Source of the DNA: Streptomyces sp. ATexAB-D23
Lineage (GTDB): Bacteria; Actinomycetota; Actinomycetes; Streptomycetales; Streptomycetaceae
NCBI RefSeq assembly: GCF_000373645.1
Contig: NZ_KB892046.1
Coordinates: 298,663-362,662, forward strand
Direction: 5' to 3'
DNA: 64,000 nucleotides
In this document: in pieces, positions 37,041 to 45,458 of the stretch
Position numbering within the stretch: the first letter of the stretch is position 1
Layout: every line of letters begins with the position of its first letter
Translations under genes and position numbers: made by a program
The notes under the pieces: generated by a model
Told to the model about the DNA's origin: nothing
The model's database searches: none
The model's input: only the letters and a program-made list of their open reading frames with translations

Positions 37041-39275
37041 TCAGCGCAGAGAGGGGGGAAGCGCCTCGCGGTGCACGATCCCCAGCCGCTGTGTGGCCCG
37101 GGTCAGCGCCACATACAGATCGCTGGTCCCGAACCGGCCGGGCTCCACGACCAGCACATGGTCGAATTCGAGACCCTTGGCCTGCCGGGGGCCGAGCAGG
37201 ACCACCGTCCGGGTCAGATCGGGCTCGGCTCCGGCCACGACCCCGTCCAGCGGGGCGGCGATCTCCTCGTGCAGCTCACGCGGCGCGATCACCGCGAGGC
37301 GTCCCTCCGCCGGCGTCAGCTCGGCGACCGCCCGCGCCACCGCGCCCGTCAGGTCGTCGCCGGCGTCCCGGACCCACGGCACCTCCCCGGTGGACCGCAC
37401 CGAGCCGGGCGGCTCGAACGAGGGGTCGTCGGCCCGCAGCACCTTCGCCGCGACCTCCATGATCTCGGCGGGCGTACGGTAGTTGACCCCGAGCCGGACG
37501 TGCTCGAAACGATCCCCCACGTACGGATCGAGGATCTCCTTCCACGAGCCGATCCCCGCCTCCTCCGAGGTCTGCGCCGGGTCGCCCACCAGGGTCAGCG
37601 ACCGGGTCGGGGAACGGCGCATCAGCAGCCGCCACGCCATCGGCGACAGCTCCTGCGCCTCGTCCACGATGATGTGCCCGAACGCCCAGGTCCGGTCGGC
37701 GGCGGCGCGTTCGGCCGCGCTGCGGTGATCGGCCTCCTCCTGCCGCTCCGCCATCCGTTCGGCGTCGATGATGTCGTGCGCGGCGAGCACCTCCGACTCC
37801 TCGTCCTCGAACTCGAAGGACTCCGAGCCCCTGGACAGCTCCAGCACCCCCTGGGCGTACGCGATCCGCTCCTGGCGCTCGGCCTCGGCCGCAGCCCGCT
37901 CGGCGCTGTCGTCCACCCCGAGCAGTTCGGCCGCCTCGTCCAGCAGCGGTACGTCGGCAGGTGTCCAGCCGCCCTCGCCGGGCGCGCGCCGGATGGCCTC
38001 GGCGTCCTCGGCCGGCAGGTGGACCGGCTCGGCGAGGTAGTCGGCGAGGAAGCCCTCCGGGTCGAGGTGCGGCCACAGCGAGTCGATCGAGGCGTGCACC
38101 TCCCGGCTGACGGCGACGCCCTTGCCGAGCTGGGCGATGTCGTCGGGGCCGAGGAAGTTGGGGCCGCCGTACGGGTCGGCGCCGATGCGCTCGGTGAGCT
38201 GCGCGGTCAGCGCGTCGATGATCCGGAAGGCGAAGTGCGGCCGGGCGAGGTTGTACGGCAGCCGGGTGTCGCGCGCCGCCTGCCGTGCCTCGTACGCGAT
38301 CTCCCAGTCCAGGATCAGGTCGCCGTCGTCGTGCGCGATGACCAGCGGCGCGCCGGGTTCGGGCAGCTGCTGCCGGTCGCGCACGGCCAGCGCCAGCGCC
38401 TCGGCCATGGCCGAGGCGCCCTTCACCGCCGCGGCACGGGGCGTGTCGGTGCCGCGGGCGTGGACCCCGGGGAACAGCTCGGCCTGCGTGGCGAGCAGGA
38501 CACCGGTCTCGCCGAGCGCGGGCAGCACCTCGCCGATGTAGCTCAGGAACGCCGGATTGGGGCCCACGATCAGGACGGCGCGCTTGGCGAGCAGCTCGCG
38601 GTGCTCGTACAGCAGGAACGCCGCCCGGTGCAGCGCCACCGCCGTCTTGCCGGTGCCGGGTCCGCCCTCGACCACGAGGACACCGCGGTGCGGGGCGCGG
38701 ATGATGCGGTCCTGCTCGGCCTGGATGGTCCGCACGATGTCGGCCATGCGTCCGGTGCGCGCGGAGTTCACGGCGGCGAGCAGGACGGTGTCGCCGCTCG
38801 GGTCCTCGAAGCCGGTGCGCTCCCGGTCCCGGACGTCGAGGATCTCGTCGTGCAGCTCGGTGACGGTGCGGCCCTCGGTGGTGATGTGCCGGCGCCTGCG
38901 CAGCCCCATCGGAGTGTGACCGGTGGCGAGGTAGAAGGGACGGGCGACCGGTGCGCGCCAGTCGATCAGCATGGGCGTGTGTTCGGTGTCGTCCTCGCGG
39001 ATTCCGATACGGCCGATATGGTGCGCGGCGCCGTCCGCGAGATCGATGCGGCCGAAACAGAGCGAGCCGTCGACCGCGTTCAGAGCGGCGAGCAGACCCG
39101 AGCGCTCGGAGACGAGCACATCACGTTCGAGCCGGGCCTGGAGGCCGTTGCCGACGGGCGTCAGGGCGTCCTGGACCCGCTCGGCGGCGACACCGCGCAG
39201 CACATCGACACGGTCGTAGAGCCGGTCGACGAATTCCTGCTCCTTCTGCAATTCGGCACTTTCCCGAGTTGACAA
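37041..39275 (-). CDS. HelD/HelR-like superfamily 1 helicase (RNA-polymerase recycling factor)
   Basis: The 744-residue protein starts with a coiled-coil arm (STRESAELQKEQEFVDRLYDRVDVLRGVAAERVQ), as in actinobacterial HelD that enters the RNAP secondary channel. SF1 motifs follow: Walker A GGPGTGKTA near residue 206, DEAQELSPM, GDPAQTS, NYRTPAEIM, ARQAKGLEFDHVLVV and YVALTRATQRL. HelD proteins pull RNA polymerase off DNA using ATP, and the HelR branch also displaces rifampicin. The start is TTG 39275, with GGGAG five bases upstream. No ATG or GTG fits. A 34-bp palindrome overlaps the likely promoter. It is divergent from the Fes-type esterase gene. Confidence 0.85.
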   Translation of the reverse strand: MSTRESAELQKEQEFVDRLYDRVDVLRGVAAERVQDALTPVGNGLQARLERDVLVSERSGLLAALNAVDGSLCFGRIDLADGAAHHIGRIGIREDDTEHTPMLIDWRAPVARPFYLATGHTPMGLRRRRHITTEGRTVTELHDEILDVRDRERTGFEDPSGDTVLLAAVNSARTGRMADIVRTIQAEQDRIIRAPHRGVLVVEGGPGTGKTAVALHRAAFLLYEHRELLAKRAVLIVGPNPAFLSYIGEVLPALGETGVLLATQAELFPGVHARGTDTPRAAAVKGASAMAEALALAVRDRQQLPEPGAPLVIAHDDGDLILDWEIAYEARQAARDTRLPYNLARPHFAFRIIDALTAQLTERIGADPYGGPNFLGPDDIAQLGKGVAVSREVHASIDSLWPHLDPEGFLADYLAEPVHLPAEDAEAIRRAPGEGGWTPADVPLLDEAAELLGVDDSAERAAAEAERQERIAYAQGVLELSRGSESFEFEDEESEVLAAHDIIDAERMAERQEEADHRSAAERAAADRTWAFGHIIVDEAQELSPMAWRLLMRRSPTRSLTLVGDPAQTSEEAGIGSWKEILDPYVGDRFEHVRLGVNYRTPAEIMEVAAKVLRADDPSFEPPGSVRSTGEVPWVRDAGDDLTGAVARAVAELTPAEGRLAVIAPRELHEEIAAPLDGVVAGAEPDLTRTVVLLGPRQAKGLEFDHVLVVEPGRFGTSDLYVALTRATQRLGIVHREALPPSLR

Positions 39276-39352
39276 AATCGCTCCCTGACGGCTAAGGTGT
39301 TTCTTAGTGGCCACCCTTGAGGGGCCTTTTCTGTGGGCGCACAGAACCTCCC

Positions 39353-39382
39353 AATATACTCGTGAAATTCCCCGGTCCGCAA
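39353..39382 (-). promoter_or_regulatory. Probable promoter of the HelR-like gene
   Basis: On the minus strand, TTGCGG (39382-39377) and TATATT (39358-39353) are separated by 18 bases, about 80 bases before the TTG start. The -35 lies in the centre of the 34-bp palindrome, so that dyad is placed to act as an operator. Confidence 0.45.
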
Positions 39383-39399
39383 TTGCGGACCGGGGAATT
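39366..39399. repeat. 34-bp perfect inverted repeat between helR-like and fes-like genes
   Basis: AATTCCCCGGTCCGC (39366-39380) plus the central AATT pairs perfectly with GCGGACCGGGGAATT (39385-39399). It could be a terminator-like hairpin (CTCTTT follows on the plus strand). It sits between divergent genes and holds the -35 of the helicase promoter, so an operator is more likely. Confidence 0.8.
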
Positions 39400-39438
39400 C
39401 TCTTTGCGCGGGGGCGCTCGCGCGACACCGCGCACCTC

Positions 39439-39457
39439 GAAGGTAAGGTAACCCTAA
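39439..39457 (+). promoter_or_regulatory. Iron box before the Fes-type esterase
   Basis: GAAGGTAAGGTAACCCTAA matches the iron-box consensus at 13 of 19 positions, including both GG and CC contacts. It is 31 bases upstream of the esterase start. Confidence 0.65.
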
Positions 39458-39488
39458 GTAAGTCGCCTCGTCGTTCGGGAGCCCGCCC

Positions 39489-40763
39489 ATGATCCACTCC
39501 GTGCCGCCCCAGGACTCTCCCCGGCGGCCGCCCGGGACGGCACGGACCGAGCCCCTGAGCCGGCTCGCCCGGTCGGTCTGCGCGCTCCCGGAGCCGGCGG
39601 ACGTGGAGGAGTTCTGGGCCGGGGTGCGGGAGCGGGGCACCCCGCTCGTCGGGCCCGACCCGCAGGGCAGCGCCGACCACCTGGCCGTCACCCACCTCTG
39701 GCGCGGGGCCCCGGGAACCCGGGCCGTCCAGGTGCTGCCCAACAAGCTCGGCGACCCCCGCGACCCCGGGGGCAACCTGATGGAGCGCGCCCCCGGGACC
39801 GACGTGTGGCACTGGACGCTGCGGCTGCGGCGCGACTGGCGGGGCACCTACGACTTCTACGTGGACGAGGGCGAAGGACCCGAGCCCGGCACCGCCGGCT
39901 ACTGGCGGTGGCTGCGCACCCGGCGGCGTCCCGATCCGCTGAACCCGGCCTCGCTGCCCCGCCGTTGGAGCGGCGATCCGCTTTCCTACCACGAGCTTCC
40001 GGCCGCGCCGAGCGCCCGCGACTGGCTGCCGCGCACCGGGGTGCCGCACGGGGAGACCGCCGCGTACGACGTGCCGTCGCGGCACCTCGGCGGCAGCCGG
40101 CGCACCTGGCTCTACCGGCCGTCGGCCGCGCACGGGGCGGTGGCGGATCTGCCCGTGCTGGTCCTCCTGGACGGCGAGCACTGGCAGCCGCGGCTCGGCC
40201 TCTCGCACCTCCTGGACAACCTCATCGCGGACGGGCGCGTCCCCCCGCTCGTCGCCGTGCTGCCGGACTCCGTGGACGCGGACACCCGGTGGACGGACCT
40301 GGCGTGCAGCCCCGGCTTCGTCGCGTTCCTGGCCGACGAACTGCTGCCGTGGACCGCGGCCCGCCTGCCCGTCACGGACGACCCCGCGCGCACCGTCGTA
40401 GCCGGGCAGAGTCTGGGCGGGCTCACCGCCGCCTACGCCGCCCTCTCGGAGCCCGGCCGCTTCGGCAACGTCCTCGCGCAGTCCGGCTCGTTCTGGTGGC
40501 CCGACGGCCCGGAGGCGGAGTGGCTCACGGCACGGATCGCGCAGACGCCCCGGCAGCCGGTCCGCTTCCGGCTCTCCTTCGGCGAGCAGGAGTGGGTCGC
40601 GCTGCCCGCCGCCCGCCGGCTGCGCGACACGCTCACCGCGGCCGGCTACGACGACGCCACCTACCAGGAGTTCAACGGCGGCCACGACTATCTGTGCTGG
40701 CGCACGGAACTGGCCGACGGCCTGGTGGAGCTGCTGTCCCCGGGCACCGCCGCCCCCTCCTGA
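39489..40763 (+). CDS. fes: Enterochelin-esterase-like hydrolase (Fes type)
   Basis: The 424-residue protein has the Fes N-terminal beta domain (FWAGVRERGTPLVGPDP, VTHLWRGAPGTRAVQVL, DVWHWTLRLRRDWRGTYDFYVDEG). An esterase alpha/beta-hydrolase domain follows with nucleophile Ser in GQSLGG near residue 308, LAQSGSFWW, and the catalytic His in FNGGHDYLCWR. It is cytoplasmic and hydrolyses the triserine trilactone of ferric enterobactin to release iron after import. It lies next to the enterobactin-type NRPS and has its own iron box, so its role is well supported. The ATG has GGGAG at eight bases. Confidence 0.88.
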   Translation: MIHSVPPQDSPRRPPGTARTEPLSRLARSVCALPEPADVEEFWAGVRERGTPLVGPDPQGSADHLAVTHLWRGAPGTRAVQVLPNKLGDPRDPGGNLMERAPGTDVWHWTLRLRRDWRGTYDFYVDEGEGPEPGTAGYWRWLRTRRRPDPLNPASLPRRWSGDPLSYHELPAAPSARDWLPRTGVPHGETAAYDVPSRHLGGSRRTWLYRPSAAHGAVADLPVLVLLDGEHWQPRLGLSHLLDNLIADGRVPPLVAVLPDSVDADTRWTDLACSPGFVAFLADELLPWTAARLPVTDDPARTVVAGQSLGGLTAAYAALSEPGRFGNVLAQSGSFWWPDGPEAEWLTARIAQTPRQPVRFRLSFGEQEWVALPAARRLRDTLTAAGYDDATYQEFNGGHDYLCWRTELADGLVELLSPGTAAPS

Positions 40764-40791
40764 CCCGGTGCCGGGTGGGGACGGCGGTGCC
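40743..40791. terminator. Bidirectional terminator between fes and entF
   Basis: GGCACCGCCG (40743-40752) pairs with CGGCGGTGCC (40782-40791). Inside, ACCCGG (40763-40768) pairs with CCGGGT (40771-40776). The structure covers the 31-base gap between the converging stop codons. Confidence 0.6.
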
Positions 40792-40794
40792 GGA

Positions 40795-43700
40795 TCAGGC
40801 GTCCGGTGCCGCCAGCCGCGCCGCGAGCACGGGAGCGATGACGTCGAGCTGCCGGTCCCGCATCACCTGCGCGTGGGTGCAGTCCAGGTCATGGTTGACC
40901 ACGGTGCCCGTCACATGCGCCCGCCAGGCCCGGTGGCTGAGCCAGTGCTCCGCGCGGGGCGCCGCCGCGGTGAAGAACAGCAGATCGCCCTCGTACCGCC
41001 GGTGCGTGTGCTCACGCGTCATGCGGGCGTGGTTGGGCACGATGTCGACGATTCGGGACAGCGTGTGGTCCCCGAGACCGGCCAGCGGACTGCCCGCCCG
41101 GCGCAGCGTGGCCAGGACATCGCCACGGGTGCGTTCACCACCGCGCTCGAAGCCCGCCATGCGCAGCACCGCGGTGAGGGCGTCGCCCTCCGCGGGCGCC
41201 GGGCGCCCGCGCCACTGCTCGGCGGGGAACGCGTCCAGCAGCGCCAGCAGTTCGACCTTCTGGCCGCTCTCCTGGAGCAGCACCGCCACCGCGTGGGCGA
41301 GCACCCCGCCGACCGACCAGCCGAGCAGCCGGTAGGGGCCGTCGCCCTGCACCGCGCGGATGCGGTCCACGTGGCCGGCGGCCTCCTCCTCCAGGGTGCG
41401 CGGGAGCGGTTCGCCGCGGACCAGCCCACGGGCCTGGATGCCGTACACCGGCTGGTCCGGTCCCAGCCGGGCCGACAGACCGGCGTAGGCCCACGCGATG
41501 CCGCCCGCCGGGTGGATGGCGAACAGGGGAGTGCGGTCGCCGGTCCCGCGCAGCGGCAGGACGGCGCCCAGCGCGTCCCCCGACGCCGGCCCGGCGGCGT
41601 CGATCCGGGCGGCGAGCGCCTCCGGTGTGGACGCCTCGAACAGCGAACCGACCGTCAGCGCGGCGCCGAACTCCTCCCGCACCCGCGCCACGAGCCGCAC
41701 CGCGAGCAGCGAGGTGCCGCCCAGGTCGAAGAACGCGTCGTCCGGGCCGACTTCCGCCACCCCGAGCACCTCCGCGAACAGCGCGCTCAGCGCCTCCTCG
41801 CGGGCGCCCTTCGCCGGGCGCGCACCGGCACCGCCGGCGTGGACGGGGGCGGGCAGCCCCCGGCGGTCCAGCTTGCCGCTGGGGCCCAGCGGGAACGCGT
41901 CGAGCGCGACCACCGCCGCCGGCACCAGGTGCTCCGGAAGCTGCCGCGCCAGTGCGGCCCGTACGTCCGAGGGCTCGGCGGTCCCCGTCACGTACCCGAC
42001 CAGCCGCTGGTCGTCCGGCCGGTCCTCGCGCACCAGGGCACAGGCCCCGTCCACACCGGGGTGGGCGGCCAGGGCGGCCTCGATCTCGCCGAGTTCGACG
42101 CGCTGCCCGCGCAGCTTGACCTGGTCGTCGGTGCGGCCGAGGAATTCGAGCTCGCCCTCCTCGGTCCAGCGCGCCAGGTCGCCCGTGCGGTACATGCGCG
42201 CGGCGGGCGGTCCGAAGGGGTCGGCGACGAAGCGGGCCGCGGTGAGCGCCGGCCGGTTCAGATAGCCGTCGGCCAGCTGCCGCCCGCCCAGGCAGAGTTC
42301 TCCCGCCACACCCGGCGGGCAGGGCCGCAGCGCGGCGTCCAGCACATACGGCCGGGTGTTCCACACGGGCCGGCCGATCGGCACCGGACCGGCGCCGTCC
42401 GGGGCGCACGGGTGGAAGGTGACATCGACGGCGGCCTCCGTCGGCCCGTACAGATTGTGCAGGGCGACGTGCGGCAGGGCGTGCCCGAAGGCGTGGGCCG
42501 TCTCCCGGGGCAGCTCCTCGCCGCTGGAGAACACGCGGCGCAGCCCCGCGCACCGGCCGGCGTCCGCACCGGCCAGGAAGGCCCGGAGCATCGACGGCAC
42601 GAAATGGCAGACGGTCACGGACTGTTCGCGGATCAGCCGGGCCAGGTACCCGGGGTCCTTGTGCCCCCCGGGCTCGGCGACGACGAGCGCGGCCCCCGCA
42701 CGCAGCGGCCAGAACAACTCCCACACCGACACGTCGAACGACGACGGCGTCTTGTGCAGCACCCGGTCGCCGGGGCCCAGCGGATAGGCGTCCTGCATCC
42801 AGCGCAGCCGGTTGTCGATCGCCCGGTGCGGGACGACGACGCCCTTGGGACGGCCGGTGGAGCCCGAGGTGTGGATGACGTACGCCGGGTGCGCGGGCGT
42901 CAGCGGGCGCGGCGGATCGGTCCACGGGTATCCGGAGACGTCCAGCCCCGCCAGGACCACCGAGGGAGTCCCCGTGTCCGCGGGGAGGCGGTCCGCGCGG
43001 TCCGTGACGGCGCAGACCGGCTCCGCGTCCCGGAGCATGTGCGTGATCCGCTCCGACGGGTGGTCCGGGTCCAGCGGCAGATAGGCGGCCCCGGCCTTCA
43101 GCACGGCGAGCAGCGAGACGACCAGCTCCACCGAGCGGGGCACCGCCACCGCTACCACCGCCCCGGGCCGGGCGCCCAGGGTCCGCAGATGGCGGGCCAG
43201 CCGGTTGGCCCGGGTGTTCAGCTCCGCGTAGGTGAGCGAGACATCCCCGTGGACCAGGGCGGTCGCGTCCGGGGTGCGGACGGCCTGCGCCTCGATCGGG
43301 CCGATCAGGGTCGTCGGCGGCAGCTCGCGGCCCGTGCGGACGAACCGGTCGCGGACCAGCTCCAGTTCGGCCGGTGTGGCGATGCCGTGCGCGGCGAGCG
43401 GGGTGCGGGGGCCCGCGTCGGCCAGCCGCTCCACCAGACGCAGGAAGCGCTCCTGGTGCGCGGCGAGCGCCCCCTCGTCGTACAGCGCCGGATTGGCGTC
43501 GTGGTCGATGATCAGGCCGCGGCCGTCGCCGCGGTCGTAGATGTTGACGGTCAGGTCGTCCACCGGGCCGGCCGACAGATTGCGGGACCGGGCCCGCGCC
43601 CCGGCGAAGTCCACGTCGTAGACGAACGGCATCGCGTTGACGAGCGGGCCGACCAGCGCCCGGTTCTCGCCGAGCAGCCGCAGATCGCGGCGGATGTCCT

Positions 43701-44715
43701 CGTAGCGGTAACGCTGGTGGCGGCGGACCGTGCGGATCCCGAGGACCACCTCGCGCACCAGCTCACCGAAGGCCGCCTCCGGCTCGACGGCCACCCGCAG
43801 CGGCAGCACGTTCGTCACCATGCCGGGAACCCGCAGCGCCACCGGGCCGACCCGGCCCATCATCGGCAGCCCGAGCACCACATCGCGGCGGCCCGTGGCC
43901 CGGGACACGTACAGCGCCTGCGCGGCGATCAGCACCTCGGGCCAGGTCGCGCGCAGCTGCGCGGCCAACTCCCGCACCCGTCCGGTGGCCCGCGGGCCCA
44001 GATGGGCGGTGCGGCGCAGGGACGTACGGGAGGGCAGCGCGCCCCGGTCCGCGAGCCTCGGCGCCTCGGGCCCGTCGGCGAACTCGGCCGACCAGTGCGC
44101 ACGGTCCGCTTCGAACGCGTCCGACTCCCGGTACGCGGCGTCCTGCGCGACCAGACCGGCCAGTGTGCCGAAGCGGCGCGGGGCGGGGTCCTCGCCCCGG
44201 GCGAGCGCCGAGTACACCTCGGCGGTGCGCCGCACGAGCAGCGAGTGGCCGAAGCCGTCCACGACGAGGTGGTGGACGCGCTGGTACCAGAGCCAGCGCT
44301 CGTCGCCGAGCCGGAACAGCGCGTACCCGAACAGCGGCCCCGCCGCCAGGTCGCACGGCCGGGCCAGATCCGCCCGCATCCACGCCAGCGCCTGCCCCCG
44401 TCCGTCCGGCACGTCCCGCAGATCGCGCACGGTCAGCGGCAGTCCGACGGCGGCGGCGATGTGCTGGCGGGGCCCGTCGGGCCCGTCCTTCACACACACG
44501 CGCAGCGCGTCCGTCTCGGCGACGACCCGGCGCAGCGCGGCCGCGAAGACCCCGGGATCGACCGGGCCGTCGATCTCCAGGTACTCGGCGGTGTTCTGCG
44601 CCGGGCTCAGCGGATCGAGCGACTGCGCGTACCACATGCCCGACTGGGCCGCCGTCAGCGGGAGTACGGCCTTCGACGCACGGGCCGCCGCCTCGCCGGC
44701 GAGCAGGACCGTCAT
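40795..44715 (-). CDS. entF: Enterobactin synthetase EntF-type NRPS: C-A(Ser)-PCP-TE
   Basis: The 1306-residue protein has one module. The condensation domain has HHLVVDG near residue 148. The adenylation domain runs ~460-960 with TSGSTGRPKG, YRTGDLARW and GPSGKLDRR. The carrier site is DLGGTSLLAV near residue 997. The thioesterase has GWSVGG near residue 1130 and a catalytic His in CTHAQV. Residues at the ten specificity positions read D-V-W-H-F-S-L-V-D-K, the serine code of EntF. It should couple 2,3-dihydroxybenzoate to serine three times and close the trilactone. Being a single module, it excludes griseobactin- or bacillibactin-type longer peptides. It follows the isochorismatase gene by 79 bases and has a weak ribosome site. 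No MbtH gene accompanies it. Confidence 0.93.
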   Translation of the reverse strand: MTVLLAGEAAARASKAVLPLTAAQSGMWYAQSLDPLSPAQNTAEYLEIDGPVDPGVFAAALRRVVAETDALRVCVKDGPDGPRQHIAAAVGLPLTVRDLRDVPDGRGQALAWMRADLARPCDLAAGPLFGYALFRLGDERWLWYQRVHHLVVDGFGHSLLVRRTAEVYSALARGEDPAPRRFGTLAGLVAQDAAYRESDAFEADRAHWSAEFADGPEAPRLADRGALPSRTSLRRTAHLGPRATGRVRELAAQLRATWPEVLIAAQALYVSRATGRRDVVLGLPMMGRVGPVALRVPGMVTNVLPLRVAVEPEAAFGELVREVVLGIRTVRRHQRYRYEDIRRDLRLLGENRALVGPLVNAMPFVYDVDFAGARARSRNLSAGPVDDLTVNIYDRGDGRGLIIDHDANPALYDEGALAAHQERFLRLVERLADAGPRTPLAAHGIATPAELELVRDRFVRTGRELPPTTLIGPIEAQAVRTPDATALVHGDVSLTYAELNTRANRLARHLRTLGARPGAVVAVAVPRSVELVVSLLAVLKAGAAYLPLDPDHPSERITHMLRDAEPVCAVTDRADRLPADTGTPSVVLAGLDVSGYPWTDPPRPLTPAHPAYVIHTSGSTGRPKGVVVPHRAIDNRLRWMQDAYPLGPGDRVLHKTPSSFDVSVWELFWPLRAGAALVVAEPGGHKDPGYLARLIREQSVTVCHFVPSMLRAFLAGADAGRCAGLRRVFSSGEELPRETAHAFGHALPHVALHNLYGPTEAAVDVTFHPCAPDGAGPVPIGRPVWNTRPYVLDAALRPCPPGVAGELCLGGRQLADGYLNRPALTAARFVADPFGPPAARMYRTGDLARWTEEGELEFLGRTDDQVKLRGQRVELGEIEAALAAHPGVDGACALVREDRPDDQRLVGYVTGTAEPSDVRAALARQLPEHLVPAAVVALDAFPLGPSGKLDRRGLPAPVHAGGAGARPAKGAREEALSALFAEVLGVAEVGPDDAFFDLGGTSLLAVRLVARVREEFGAALTVGSLFEASTPEALAARIDAAGPASGDALGAVLPLRGTGDRTPLFAIHPAGGIAWAYAGLSARLGPDQPVYGIQARGLVRGEPLPRTLEEEAAGHVDRIRAVQGDGPYRLLGWSVGGVLAHAVAVLLQESGQKVELLALLDAFPAEQWRGRPAPAEGDALTAVLRMAGFERGGERTRGDVLATLRRAGSPLAGLGDHTLSRIVDIVPNHARMTREHTHRRYEGDLLFFTAAAPRAEHWLSHRAWRAHVTGTVVNHDLDCTHAQVMRDRQLDVIAPVLAARLAAPDA

Positions 44716-44794
44716 GAGACACCCACCCCCGGCAGCGGGGACCGGGCTTCGGCGCGGTGCCGCGCGTACGCGGTCGGGGCGGGAACCACGGCGC

Positions 44795-45427
44795 TCAGAC
44801 CTCCTTCAGAAGCAGATCGGTGGTCGTCACGACCGCGCAGCGCCCCGCCGCCCAGCGCAGCGCCATGTCGTGGTCCGCGCGCGAGAAGTCCGCGACGGCG
44901 TCGGCCACCACGAACGCCTGGATGTCCCGCATCCACGCGTCGGCCGCGCTCATCAGCACCCCGATGTGCGCGTACACCCCGGTGATCACCAGCTGGTCGC
45001 GCTCCTCCTTGCGGATCAGCGCCTCCAGATCGGTGCGGGCGAACGCGCTGTACTTCCACTTGGTGAGGACGGTGTCACCGGGCGCGGGCGCGACCGCTTC
45101 CGGCGTCGCCAGGGCCTCCGGGTCATCGGCCACGCCCGGCCCCCAGAAGTCGAGCTGGAGCCCGCGCTCCTCGGGGGTCTGGCCGCCGCGCTGCGCCGAG
45201 TAGACGACCGGGATCCCGGCGCGGCGGTAGGTCTCGATGATGCGCGCCGTGTTCTCCAGCATGCCGGTCAGCGGCTGCTCGCCGGGGCGGTAGGCGCTCA
45301 GGAAGTGATTCTGCAGGTCGTGTACGAGCAGCACGGCGCGCATCGGGTCGACGGTCCAGCCGACACGGTTCACGGGGAGTTCGTCCGCGCCCGGCAGGGC
45401 GTAGGGGGCGATGGCGGGGAGTGCCAT
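44795..45427 (-). CDS. Isochorismatase without aryl carrier domain
   Basis: The 210-residue protein opens ALPAIAPYALPGADELPVNRVGW and continues VLLVHDLQNHFLSAY with the catalytic Asp, WKYSAFARTDLEALI, and VITGVYAHIGVLMSAADAWMRDI, as EntB/DhbB do. It converts isochorismate to 2,3-dihydro-2,3-dihydroxybenzoate and pyruvate. EntB continues with an aryl carrier protein of about 75 residues, but here the stop follows TTDLLLKEV directly. Only 79 bases remain before the NRPS gene, so the carrier domain is absent rather than frameshifted. GAAAGG lies before the ATG. Confidence 0.92.
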   Translation of the reverse strand: MALPAIAPYALPGADELPVNRVGWTVDPMRAVLLVHDLQNHFLSAYRPGEQPLTGMLENTARIIETYRRAGIPVVYSAQRGGQTPEERGLQLDFWGPGVADDPEALATPEAVAPAPGDTVLTKWKYSAFARTDLEALIRKEERDQLVITGVYAHIGVLMSAADAWMRDIQAFVVADAVADFSRADHDMALRWAAGRCAVVTTTDLLLKEV

Positions 45428-45458
45428 GAGGAGGCCTTTCGTGCCGCTCGGGGCGGGC

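Noticed and set aside
39366..39399. 34-bp palindrome as an ordinary terminator
   Set aside because: Both flanking genes diverge from it, so there is no upstream transcript to end, and it carries a promoter -35. The terminator reading is kept only as an alternative.
40768..44985. Plus-strand 1405-codon open frame opposite the NRPS
   Set aside because: Arg/Gln/His-rich shadow of entF; no domain is recognisable and the NRPS motifs on the minus strand are complete.
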